From Myxococcales bacterium (GTDB taxonomy: Bacteria; Myxococcota; Polyangia; Fen-1088): a DNA stretch of 17,039 nucleotides. Positions 7,888 to 14,883 of this stretch are shown one piece after another. The position numbers and the translations under genes were made by a program. Every line of letters begins with the position of its first letter. Within the stretch, counting starts at the first letter, position 1. The notes under the pieces are model-generated. The model had not been told where the DNA came from. It worked only from the letters and a program-made list of their open reading frames with translations, and did no database searches. The stretch lies in contig PMCR01000572.1 of assembly GCA_003155465.1 (NCBI GenBank), forward strand, positions 10,444-27,482, in the 5' to 3' direction.

Positions 7888-8841
7888 ATGACGAAGAAAG
7901 CGCATGCTATGAAGAGAGGAATCGCGTTGCTCGTCGGATGTCTCGTTGGCATCCCTGCTGTCACAGAGGCCGCCCAGGAACGCAAGAGCCCGCTGGCTGA
8001 CGCGCCAGCGATCCGAAAGCGCTTCGACCTGCGCAACAAGAGGTTTGAGTTGGGCGTCGGTATGGCTGCAACCATCGGGCAGGACTTCTACAACGCCTTG
8101 ATGCTGAACGTGCGACTCGGGTTCCACATCACTGACTGGCTCGGCGTCAGCGTCTCAGCCGGTGTCTACAATATGACCCCGAACTGGCGGAGTTCGTTCA
8201 ACAACAGGCTGAACGGTGCTCTCGGATCATCCTGTCGGGACCAGATCAACGCGGTGGGTAATCCGAACGCGAATCCCCCGATCCCGCCCAAGACGGAATG
8301 CACAGACCCGAAGTCGTCGAAGTACACCCCGATCGAACAGGCGCCCACACAATCCAATTCCGCCGCAGCCGAAAACCGCATCGGTCAGGTAATTCTGCCC
8401 CAACTCGATATCGTGCCGTTCGCCGGCAAGTTCTCGCTCTTCGGCAAGCTGTTCATGAACTACGACCTCTACATATCGGGCGGGCCTGGCTTTGTGAACC
8501 TGGTCAAGAAGGGAACGGTCGACAATTCGTACTGTGACCTCCCACTGAACGATGGCGACCCGAATGGTCCGAAAAAGTGTCTGCATGACTATGGAACGCC
8601 CTACACCGGGATGAAGCTGGCGTACGCAGTGGGGGTTGGGATGCACGCCTTTGCCAACAATTTCTTCGCGATCAACCTCGAACTGCACGATCTGATCTTC
8701 AAGAACAACTCCTCCGGCCGCAACGTCGTTACTCGTCGTGGCCAGCCTGTGACCAGTGCGGACTTGCAGTGGACGAACAACTGGATAGTGGGGTTGAACT
8801 TCATGTTCTTCCTTCCCGCCCAGGTCAAAGTCAGCCACTAG
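7888..8841 (+). CDS. Outer-membrane beta-barrel domain protein 2 (myxobacterial type)
   Basis: This 317-residue paralogue of the preceding barrel begins 12 bp after its stop. Two starts are possible: ATG 7888, or ATG 7909, which begins directly with MKRGIALLVGCLVGIPA. Both give a signal peptide with cleavage near AAQ, and neither has a strong ribosome binding site. The mature protein keeps the family pattern: RKRFDLRNKRFELGVGMA near 43-60, a 'hITDWLGVSV' strand, GKFSLFGKLFMNYDLYISGGPGF near 180-202, and a last strand WIVGLNFMFFLPAQ. Unlike barrel 1 it lacks the acidic linker and has two long polar loops, each with a cysteine pair (C116/C138 and C216/C231) that could form disulfides. The two barrels may form a heteromeric complex, which is inference from adjacency. 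Confidence 0.83.
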   Translation: MTKKAHAMKRGIALLVGCLVGIPAVTEAAQERKSPLADAPAIRKRFDLRNKRFELGVGMAATIGQDFYNALMLNVRLGFHITDWLGVSVSAGVYNMTPNWRSSFNNRLNGALGSSCRDQINAVGNPNANPPIPPKTECTDPKSSKYTPIEQAPTQSNSAAAENRIGQVILPQLDIVPFAGKFSLFGKLFMNYDLYISGGPGFVNLVKKGTVDNSYCDLPLNDGDPNGPKKCLHDYGTPYTGMKLAYAVGVGMHAFANNFFAINLELHDLIFKNNSSGRNVVTRRGQPVTSADLQWTNNWIVGLNFMFFLPAQVKVSH

Positions 8842-8872
8842 CTCTCCCTGAACGCCGGGCTAGGAGGCTGTC

Positions 8873-9130
8873 GTGTCGCAGAAGAGGAAAGTTACGCTCT
8901 ACTTCAACGCCGCGATGTTGTCCGAGACCCAAAGAGAAGCCCTCCGGCAGGATCGCTCCATCTCGTGGATCATCCAGGCCTCTTGGCGGATCGCCCGCGA
9001 GGCGGTGAAGCAGATGCCCTCTGCCGTGCAGCCCGCTTTGCATGCCGAGGATGGTGCTTCCCCGGTTCAAGCCGGCATATCCGGCACGGCCCCTTCTGGC
9101 CGTGCCGTAGCCGCTCGTACCCAGGCGTAG
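8873..9130 (+). CDS. Ribbon-helix-helix-like small DNA-binding protein (myxobacterial paralogue family)
   Basis: An 85-residue protein starts at GTG 8873, five bases after a perfect AGGAGG (8862-8867) and 31 bp after the second barrel gene. Residues 4-48 fit a MetJ/Arc ribbon-helix-helix fold: a beta strand KRKVTLYFN, helix A LSETQREALRQDRS, then helix B SWIIQASWRIAREAVKQMP. The R-K-x-x-L-Y-F and S-x-S-W-x-x-Q-x-A-W-x-I-A pattern is that of a small family found in many copies in myxobacteria (TIGR04563, from memory). Such proteins bind DNA as dimers through the strand. The core normally ends near residue 55; here a 30-residue Ala/Pro/Gly-rich tail follows, and its DNA contains a 10-bp hairpin. 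It could autoregulate the barrel operon, but no binding data exist. Confidence 0.8.
   Translation: MSQKRKVTLYFNAAMLSETQREALRQDRSISWIIQASWRIAREAVKQMPSAVQPALHAEDGASPVQAGISGTAPSGRAVAARTQA
9082..9107 (+). repeat. 10-bp GC-rich hairpin inside the tail of the ribbon-helix-helix gene
   Basis: CGGCACGGCC (9082-9091) and GGCCGTGCCG (9098-9107) are perfect reverse complements around a 6-nt loop (CCTTCT). A weaker competing stem, GCCGG (9071-9075) and CCGGC (9081-9085), overlaps its left arm. No U-tract follows, so it is not a standard intrinsic terminator. It may slow exonucleases at the 3' end of the mRNA. Confidence 0.55.
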
Positions 9131-9143
9131 TACCGCTTAGTGG

Positions 9144-9168
9144 GCCGCCCAGCCGAACGATGGGCGGC
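9144..9168. terminator. Hairpin between convergent genes, possible bidirectional terminator
   Basis: GCCGCCCA (9144-9151) and TGGGCGGC (9161-9168) form a perfect 8-bp GC-rich stem with a 9-nt loop. It sits 13 bp after the stop at 9130 and 10 bp before the end of the opposing lipoprotein gene. Neither strand has a T-run after the stem, so termination would be weak or need another factor. Confidence 0.4.
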
Positions 9169-9178
9169 ACTTGTAGCT

Positions 9179-9604
9179 CTACTGGCAGGGGACTTCGGCC
9201 ACCCCTTCACGCAACGGCCTGCACAGGGTGATGGGGCCGTCCGGAGCGCCGAAGCCAAACAGGATTCGGTCACCTGGCTGGCCTTCTACTCGCGTAGCGT
9301 AGGAGCCATCCTGGGCAGCGCGAACGATCGTCCCGGAGCCCATGTCAATGTTCGTCAGGTACACCCAGAGATCGCTCAACTCCGAGCTGGGCGGGCTGGT
9401 CACCTTCCAGTAGGTGTGCGTGACCCCAGCACTGTCGATCTCCGAAGTCGGCGAGCCGAAGGTTGGATTTGGGGGCGGAGGAATAGGGATGTACGGTGAG
9501 CCAACGGCCGGCGCGTTGCAAGCGACGCCAACGGTCAGCAGGAGCGGAAAAACCAGAGCCGCGGTCAAGCGCAAGAGCAATATGCTGCGGAGCAAGAGTT
9601 TCAT
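9179..9604 (-). CDS. Small predicted lipoprotein of unknown function
   Basis: ATG 9604 is preferred because GGAGGA (9617-9612) lies seven bases upstream and the signal peptide starts exactly there; the reading frame stays open further upstream but without a ribosome site. The 141-residue product begins MKLLLRSILLLRLTAALVFPL and has a lipobox-like GVAC, with Cys at about residue 29. A Pro-rich stretch (SPYIPIPPPPNP) follows, then a short domain with the pattern DGSYATRVEGQPGDRILFGFG, which resembles bacterial Ig-like or carboxypeptidase-regulatory-like beta sandwiches. Two further cysteines (CRPL and the penultimate C) could pair. The gene is transcribed from beyond the stop of the giant sigma54-type regulator, across 110 bp that hold repeats and a sigma54-like element. 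I do not recognise a specific function. Confidence 0.75.
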   Translation of the reverse strand: MKLLLRSILLLRLTAALVFPLLLTVGVACNAPAVGSPYIPIPPPPNPTFGSPTSEIDSAGVTHTYWKVTSPPSSELSDLWVYLTNIDMGSGTIVRAAQDGSYATRVEGQPGDRILFGFGAPDGPITLCRPLREGVAEVPCQ

Positions 9605-9620
9605 GTCTGGATCCTCCGTC

Positions 9621-9640
9621 ATGCAGGCGACGCGCCAACC
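9621..9640 (-). promoter_or_regulatory. sigma54-like -24/-12 element before the small lipoprotein gene
   Basis: On the minus strand TTGGCGCG (9638-9631) and CTGCAT (9626-9621) give TGGC-CG and TGCA matches with GG and GC exactly 10 nt apart (GG at 9636-9635, GC at 9624-9623), as in the consensus TGGCACG-N4-TTGCA. Against it, the predicted start near 9611 would fall at the Shine-Dalgarno at 9617-9612, leaving it out of the transcript. GGTTGGCGC also occurs a second time at 9686-9678. Confidence 0.35.
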
Positions 9641-9690
9641 CCTTCCTCTTGGAATCTTGACATATTGCCTTCGGGTTGCGCCAACCATCG

Positions 9691-9722
9691 TGTCACATGG
9701 TGGCAACTGAGTTGTCACATGG
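9691..9722. repeat. Two perfect 10-bp direct repeats, 22-bp period
   Basis: TGTCACATGG occurs at 9691-9700 and again at 9713-9722. The start-to-start distance is 22 bp, about two turns of the helix, so both would face the same side. The second copy covers the stop codon and last residues of the giant regulator gene; both are 87-118 bp upstream of the small lipoprotein start. This is the normal placement of enhancer sites for a sigma54 activator. The shorter core TGTCACA also lies at 14845-14851, before the regulator gene. Confidence 0.6.
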
Positions 9723-12700
9723 CGATGCGATACCGATGCAGTTTCTTTTGCAAACCGAAGCGCGATAGTCCAAGCGCCAGGGCCGCCTTGGTCTGGTTCC
9801 CGCTACACTTTGTCATGGCTTCGCGAATCAGCATCCGTTCGAGCCGTTCGACGCGAGGTCGCATGCGTATTCCGTCGCGCTCGTCGGCCATGACTGCCGC
9901 CGGATCGGATCCGGCCCGCACCTGGGGTGACAGGTCAGCAACCGTCACAGTCGCTCCAGAAAAAGCCGCCGCGCGCGTGGTCTCGTTTTCCAACTCGCGC
10001 ACGTTCCCGGGCCAGCGATAGCAGCAAAGTTTTGCCATCGCGGCGGCCTCGACCGACTTGACGGCCGCACCGGCGCCCGCAGCCGCCTTCTGCATGAAGT
10101 GCTGCACGAGCAGGGGAATGTCTTCACTTCTCTCCCGCAGTGGAGGCAGCACGAGACGGACGACGGAGATTCGGAAAAAGAGGTCCTGCCGGAACTTGCC
10201 CTGCTCCACCAGACGCTCCAGATCTTTGTTGGTCGCCACCAGGACACGGACGTTCACCTTCTGCGGGCGCTCACCTCCCACACGGTGGAATTCGCCGTCC
10301 TGGAGCACACGCAGCAGCTTGCCCTGCATGGCAGGTGACATTTCCGCGAGCTCGTCGAGAAACAGGGTTCCGCCGTCTGCTACTGCGAACAGCCCGCGCG
10401 CCTCTCGATCGGCACCGGTGAAAGCGCCCTTCACATGGCCAAAGAGCGTGGTTTCAAGCAGCGTTTCGGGAATCGCCGCGCAGTTCTCGGAGACGAAGGG
10501 TCGGTCCCGGCGAGGGCCGTTGAAATGTATGGCACGCGCGACTAGTTCCTTGCCGGTTCCGCTCTCACCCTCGATGACCACGGGCAGAGCCGTGTCGGTC
10601 ACGCGGTCGAGCAGATGGAACAAGTCCAGCATGCGTGGCGTCTGCCCCACGATCTGGTGATAGTCGTAGCGCAAGGCGGCCACTTGGCGACTCTCTTTCA
10701 GCTCTTCGCGAACGCCTTGCAGCGCCTGCTCCTGGACGTGCAGTTCATGCTCCAGACGCCGGTTCAGGGCCTGGACCTGGTTTTCTCGGCGGCGAAGCTC
10801 CGCCACCAACCGCGCATTCTCGATGGCGATGGCGCCCTGCTCGGCGAAATCCATGACCATGGCCAATGCCTCGTCATCGAAAACGCCATTGCGCAGACGA
10901 TGGTCCACGTAGATCGTCCCGACCACGTTCCCCTTGACTGACAAGGGCACCGCCAGCACCGAACGAAGATGCAGATCGCTCACCGAGGCCGCCTCCCGGA
11001 AGCGCCGATCGCCCGCGGCATCGACGGTGACCACCGGTTGCCCGGTTTCGGCGGCTTGTTTGGCGATGGAGCGAGACAGGACGAAGTCCGGCGCGTCCAG
11101 GGTGGTCTGGTCGATGTTGCGCGCCACCTTCACCACCAGTTCACCCGAGCTGTCTTTGAGCAGGAGAAAACCCCGTTCCGCGTCCGTCATCTCGATCGCG
11201 GTGTCTATGACGGCTTCGAGCACACGCGAAAGGCGCAGGTCGCTGTTGAGTCGCTTGTTGATGCGAGCAAGGCGGCGCAGCCGGCCCTCGGCCCTCGCTG
11301 CCCGTTCGACCAGGAGTGCCGTGGCGTTTCGCGCGTCGCTGGACAGCAGACTGAGCGAAGGCGCCTCGGGATCATGGTCGAGGCCGGAGCGATACTGCGT
11401 GGGCGTGTTCATCTTGACCTCCTCGAAGATGCGCGCGGCGCGGGTCCGTTCATCTGAAGCGCGGGCGTCACCGACCCGACTGAAAAGCCGCGATGCCATC
11501 TGGGCCACGCGCCATGCGGCGGGCCGGCGTCCTTGCGCGATGGCCACATCTGCCAGATCCGACAGGCGACGGCCGAGTTCCCGATCCGTTTCGGCGGTTC
11601 CCGGTGGCAGGGCCAAGACGATACGAGCCTGTGCCAGCGCAAACATCTCATCGCCCGAGGACGGGGCGCCTGGCGATGCAGCCGGGTCCGCAGTGGTCGA
11701 GCGGATCCGGCGCCATGCGATGAGGGCTTCCGCGGCCTGTCCCGCCTCAGCCAGGGTCTCGGCCCGGGCGAGAGCGCTGCCGTCGGCCATGGGTTGGTTC
11801 CCTGCACGCGCAAAAGCCTGTTCGGCTGCGAGGTAGAGGGGCAAGGCGGTGCGAGGCGCGCCCTGGCGGCGCGCGATGTCGGCATCGAGAGATGAAGCAT
11901 AGGCCAAGAAAGCCTCTGCCTTGGTAGCGCCCGCCTCGTCGCGCAGGCGACGGGCTGTGCGGCTGGCGGCCTCCAGGTCGCCGAGCTGAAGGAGAAGCAA
12001 CCCTGTGTTGTAGAGAGCCAGGGCGAGATCGGTCGCGATGCCCAGACGGCCGAGATCACGGAGCGCGCGGCGGAGAGCATCGAGCGCTTCGCCGAACTGG
12101 CCCGTGTCAGCCAGGACACAGCCGAGGTTAAATACCGCGGCTGCCTGGCCATGGATGTCGTGAAGCTCGTCGCACCTTCGCGCAGCCTCTCGATAGGATT
12201 GGGCGGCAGGCGTGGGCTGGCCCGTCATCTGCCAGTACAGACCACGCAAGGCCGCCACGCGGGCACCGAACGGCCTGTCGGGGGAAGCCTCGGCCGTCTT
12301 CTCCAACGCAGCGATGAGCGAGTCTGCTTCGGGGAGGCGCCCGGCATAGGTCAGCGCCAAGGCCGCCGCCTCCCGCGCGAAGAGCCCCACGTCGGAAGTC
12401 TCGTGCAACGCCGGCTCGACCGCCTGCAGGGCCTCCGCGTAGAGGCCGCAGGACACCAGAAAACGGGCCAGCCGCGCGCGCAGCCGCAGAACCTGGGAGC
12501 CCTGCCTCTTTCCCAGCGGCCCCACCTCCGTGAGCGCAGTCTCAAGCACCTGTCGGGCGGCAACGGGATCCCCGCGCCGTCCGAGCAGCCAGGCACGACG
12601 TTCTGCCAGCTCGATCCTGATCTCCATCGTCTCGTCCCATGGTGGCGCGTCCAACACGGCGAGTGCGTCGTCGTACTGGCCTACCAGCCCCAAAGCCGTG

Positions 12701-14793
12701 GCCCAGACGATGCGCTCAGCCGGCGTGCCGGTTTCCGGGTCGATAGCCCTTGCGCGCATCGCGAACCGTGCCACCTCCCCGAAGCGGCCGGCATCGCCGG
12801 CGGATCGCGCCGCGGCCCGGAAGCATGCAGCGGCCCGTTCTGGCTCTCCCAGCGCCAGGTGGGCCTCGGCACGCCGAGGATCTGACTCTGACAAAGGCTG
12901 GGTAGCCCGACGCGCGATGGGATGCAGCGACTGGTCGCGCTTTACGGCACGAAAAACCGCGGCCGCATGGGATTCCGTGGGAACCGTCGAGCCAGAGCCA
13001 TCCAACCAACCGGCGGTCTGAGCCTCGCACGTCGCGGTGGCAATGTCGAGCTGGCCCCACTCGGCCAAGTCAGCGACCAACTTCGGCGTCTGGGCAAGCA
13101 CCAAGACCGTAAGCCAGCCGCGGGTGTTGCGGCTCAGGCCGGCGAAGGTCGTGTCGAGGAGACGGCCGAAGTCGGCATCGTCTTCTTCGACCCGGAATGC
13201 CTCGGGCCGTCCTTCGCGGAGCTGTTGCACCCAGCGGCGCACGAGCAACGCGGCCGAAGCCGCAAGTCCGCCGGAGGCCTGCGCGATCTGCTCGACCACC
13301 TGGGATGTCGGCTCGCTCCCTGCCGCGCGACTGGCGAGAACACGGATATCCTCGGCCCCCAACCGCCCGACTTGAAGATCGACGACCCCGGCGCTGCGCA
13401 AGGCATGCTCGGTGGGCACCAGGACGAGCAGCCGGCCACCGGACGCTCCCCCCGCCACCGCCTCGGCGACCAGTTCCTCCTGCCGGCCGGGCGCAAGCAC
13501 TAGGCAGAGCGGGCGTTGCCGCGCGCGCGTTTCAAGCGCATCGACCAGTGCGACCGTCCGGGCCTGTAGCGACCTGGCGGGCTCGTCCCAGGGTGGCACT
13601 GGCTCGGCAGTGCGGGCCGGCACGTCAGCCTGCACCGCGGCCAGCCCGCGCTCGTCTACGGTGAAGGATGGCAGCGTTTGCGATAGAAGGGCCAGGCGCA
13701 CATCGCGTAGAACCCGCCGAATAAGCGTGCGGCGGCCTGACCCAGGTGGACCGGAAACGGTTACCACAGCGGCCGGGGCAGTTCCGTCTGCGAGTCGTTC
13801 CACCAGCGCCCAGAGCGCTTGCTCCTCCTTGGCGCGGCCGACGATGAGCCCCGCCAGGGGATCACCCGCGGGATGCGGAACGGATAGGTCCAGTTCAATC
13901 GGAGTTACACCGTCCGGAGGAATGCGGCGTATCTCCCGCAGCAGCTCGCGCGCGCTCGTAGGCCGCTTTTCGGCCGCAACGGCCAGCAAGCGTCCCAGAA
14001 GAGCGTCCCAATCTGCCGGCAGTCCCGGACAAAGCGAGGATGGCGCCAGAGGCGGGCCTTCCATGAGACGGCGAACAGCCTCCATCCCGACGCCGAACGG
14101 CGGCACGCCAGTCCACGCCGCATACAGGGTTGCTCCCAGGCTGAACAGGTCAGCCGCGGGGCCGCGCTCACCGACCAGAGCCTCAGGCGCGATGAATCCC
14201 AACGTGCCCGAGGCACCGGCAGCTATGGTCCCCGAGCCGTCGGGGCCTCCTGGGCGCACCAGCAGGCGTTCGGACAACCCAAGGTCGATGAGAACCGGAC
14301 GACCCTGATGGTCGCAACGAACATTTGCGGGGCTGATGTCACCATGGAGGAAGCCGCGACTGTGGAGGTAGGCCACGGCGTCAGCCAGGTCTTCAGCCGC
14401 AGCGGCGAAACGAAGGAACCGATCCTTGCCGTGGGCGGCGTCCAGACTCGCCGCCAGATCGGGCCCCGCCAAGTGGTCGGTCACCAGGAAAAGTCGGCCG
14501 GCCAATGCCCCCTCGGCAATGCGTCCCGTGTCCCGAACCCTGACGATGCCGCGGTGGCCAAGCTCACTCAGACGGCCAAACTCATCGAGCAGGCGTGTGA
14601 TGGCTGCTAGCTCCAAGTCAGCGGAGAAGAGCTTCACCGCACAGGTTGCGTGGTCGGCCAAATCCTCGGCAGCGTAGACCTCGCTGCTGGCTCCTACCCC
14701 GAGTCTCTTGCCGAGCTGATAGCGTTCCGCGACAATGGGCCAGGGACGCTCACCAGCCCCATACGATGTGCCAACTTCATTGACCACTACCAC
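9715..14793 (-). CDS. Ser/Thr kinase-STAND-like-TPR-GAF-sigma54 activator fusion protein
   Basis: One 1692-residue chain combines a kinase and a sigma54 transcription activator. Residues 25-290 are a Hanks-type kinase: Gly loop LGVGASSEV (31-39), K54 in CAVK, catalytic loop HGDISPAN (150-157, so D152 and N157 are kept but the usual lysine is Ser154), DLG (170-172) and APE (202-204). Residues 315-525 resemble the STAND/AAA module of PknK- and MalT-like proteins, but Walker A reads GPPGSGRR (Lys to Arg) and the Walker B position (CLVLAPGRQEE) has no Asp pair. About 640-1125 is a TPR-like helical solenoid; 1185-1330 a GAF domain (VLEAVIDTAIEMTDAERGF, SVLAVPLSVKG); 1330-1370 a coiled coil. The AAA+ domain is intact: GESGTGKE (1409-1416), GAFTGA (1456-1461), GGTLFLDE (1474-1481) and WPGNVRELEN (1594-1603). 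A Fis-type helix-turn-helix closes it (1647-1690). It starts at GTG 14793 without a ribosome site. Confidence 0.95.
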   Translation of the reverse strand: MVVVNEVGTSYGAGERPWPIVAERYQLGKRLGVGASSEVYAAEDLADHATCAVKLFSADLELAAITRLLDEFGRLSELGHRGIVRVRDTGRIAEGALAGRLFLVTDHLAGPDLAASLDAAHGKDRFLRFAAAAEDLADAVAYLHSRGFLHGDISPANVRCDHQGRPVLIDLGLSERLLVRPGGPDGSGTIAAGASGTLGFIAPEALVGERGPAADLFSLGATLYAAWTGVPPFGVGMEAVRRLMEGPPLAPSSLCPGLPADWDALLGRLLAVAAEKRPTSARELLREIRRIPPDGVTPIELDLSVPHPAGDPLAGLIVGRAKEEQALWALVERLADGTAPAAVVTVSGPPGSGRRTLIRRVLRDVRLALLSQTLPSFTVDERGLAAVQADVPARTAEPVPPWDEPARSLQARTVALVDALETRARQRPLCLVLAPGRQEELVAEAVAGGASGGRLLVLVPTEHALRSAGVVDLQVGRLGAEDIRVLASRAAGSEPTSQVVEQIAQASGGLAASAALLVRRWVQQLREGRPEAFRVEEDDADFGRLLDTTFAGLSRNTRGWLTVLVLAQTPKLVADLAEWGQLDIATATCEAQTAGWLDGSGSTVPTESHAAAVFRAVKRDQSLHPIARRATQPLSESDPRRAEAHLALGEPERAAACFRAAARSAGDAGRFGEVARFAMRARAIDPETGTPAERIVWATALGLVGQYDDALAVLDAPPWDETMEIRIELAERRAWLLGRRGDPVAARQVLETALTEVGPLGKRQGSQVLRLRARLARFLVSCGLYAEALQAVEPALHETSDVGLFAREAAALALTYAGRLPEADSLIAALEKTAEASPDRPFGARVAALRGLYWQMTGQPTPAAQSYREAARRCDELHDIHGQAAAVFNLGCVLADTGQFGEALDALRRALRDLGRLGIATDLALALYNTGLLLLQLGDLEAASRTARRLRDEAGATKAEAFLAYASSLDADIARRQGAPRTALPLYLAAEQAFARAGNQPMADGSALARAETLAEAGQAAEALIAWRRIRSTTADPAASPGAPSSGDEMFALAQARIVLALPPGTAETDRELGRRLSDLADVAIAQGRRPAAWRVAQMASRLFSRVGDARASDERTRAARIFEEVKMNTPTQYRSGLDHDPEAPSLSLLSSDARNATALLVERAARAEGRLRRLARINKRLNSDLRLSRVLEAVIDTAIEMTDAERGFLLLKDSSGELVVKVARNIDQTTLDAPDFVLSRSIAKQAAETGQPVVTVDAAGDRRFREAASVSDLHLRSVLAVPLSVKGNVVGTIYVDHRLRNGVFDDEALAMVMDFAEQGAIAIENARLVAELRRRENQVQALNRRLEHELHVQEQALQGVREELKESRQVAALRYDYHQIVGQTPRMLDLFHLLDRVTDTALPVVIEGESGTGKELVARAIHFNGPRRDRPFVSENCAAIPETLLETTLFGHVKGAFTGADREARGLFAVADGGTLFLDELAEMSPAMQGKLLRVLQDGEFHRVGGERPQKVNVRVLVATNKDLERLVEQGKFRQDLFFRISVVRLVLPPLRERSEDIPLLVQHFMQKAAAGAGAAVKSVEAAAMAKLCCYRWPGNVRELENETTRAAAFSGATVTVADLSPQVRAGSDPAAVMADERDGIRMRPRVERLERMLIREAMTKCSGNQTKAALALGLSRFGLQKKLHRYRIAM

Positions 14794-14801
14794 AGAGGCT
14801 C

Positions 14802-14851
14802 ATTATACGATTTCCAACGACTTTTGGAAGCCGGCCTAGTTTGTTGTCACA
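14802..14851 (-). promoter_or_regulatory. Promoter with -10 TATAAT, palindrome and TGTCACA site before the giant regulator
   Basis: On the minus strand a perfect TATAAT (14807-14802) lies 8 nt before the GTG start, so transcription would begin at or next to the start codon, giving a nearly leaderless mRNA. The -35 is poor (three of six). The perfect inverted repeat TTCCAA (14812-14817) N6 TTGGAA (14824-14829) occupies the spacer and -35, as an operator would. TGTCACA at 14845-14851 matches the core of the repeats beyond the gene's other end. All of this is within the 90-bp gap after the HEAT lipoprotein gene. Confidence 0.5.
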
Positions 14852-14883
14852 GTAGACGCAACGACCCTGGTGCTGTGAGTCAT

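Noticed and set aside
9605..9718. N-terminal extension of the small lipoprotein to 9718
   Set aside because: The signal peptide and GGAGGA ribosome site both point to ATG 9604; the extension would bury the signal sequence.
13412..14308. Open frame of 298 codons on the + strand opposite the kinase domain
   Set aside because: Composition is Arg/Ser/Pro-rich shadow coding; the minus-strand frame has conserved kinase motifs at the same place.
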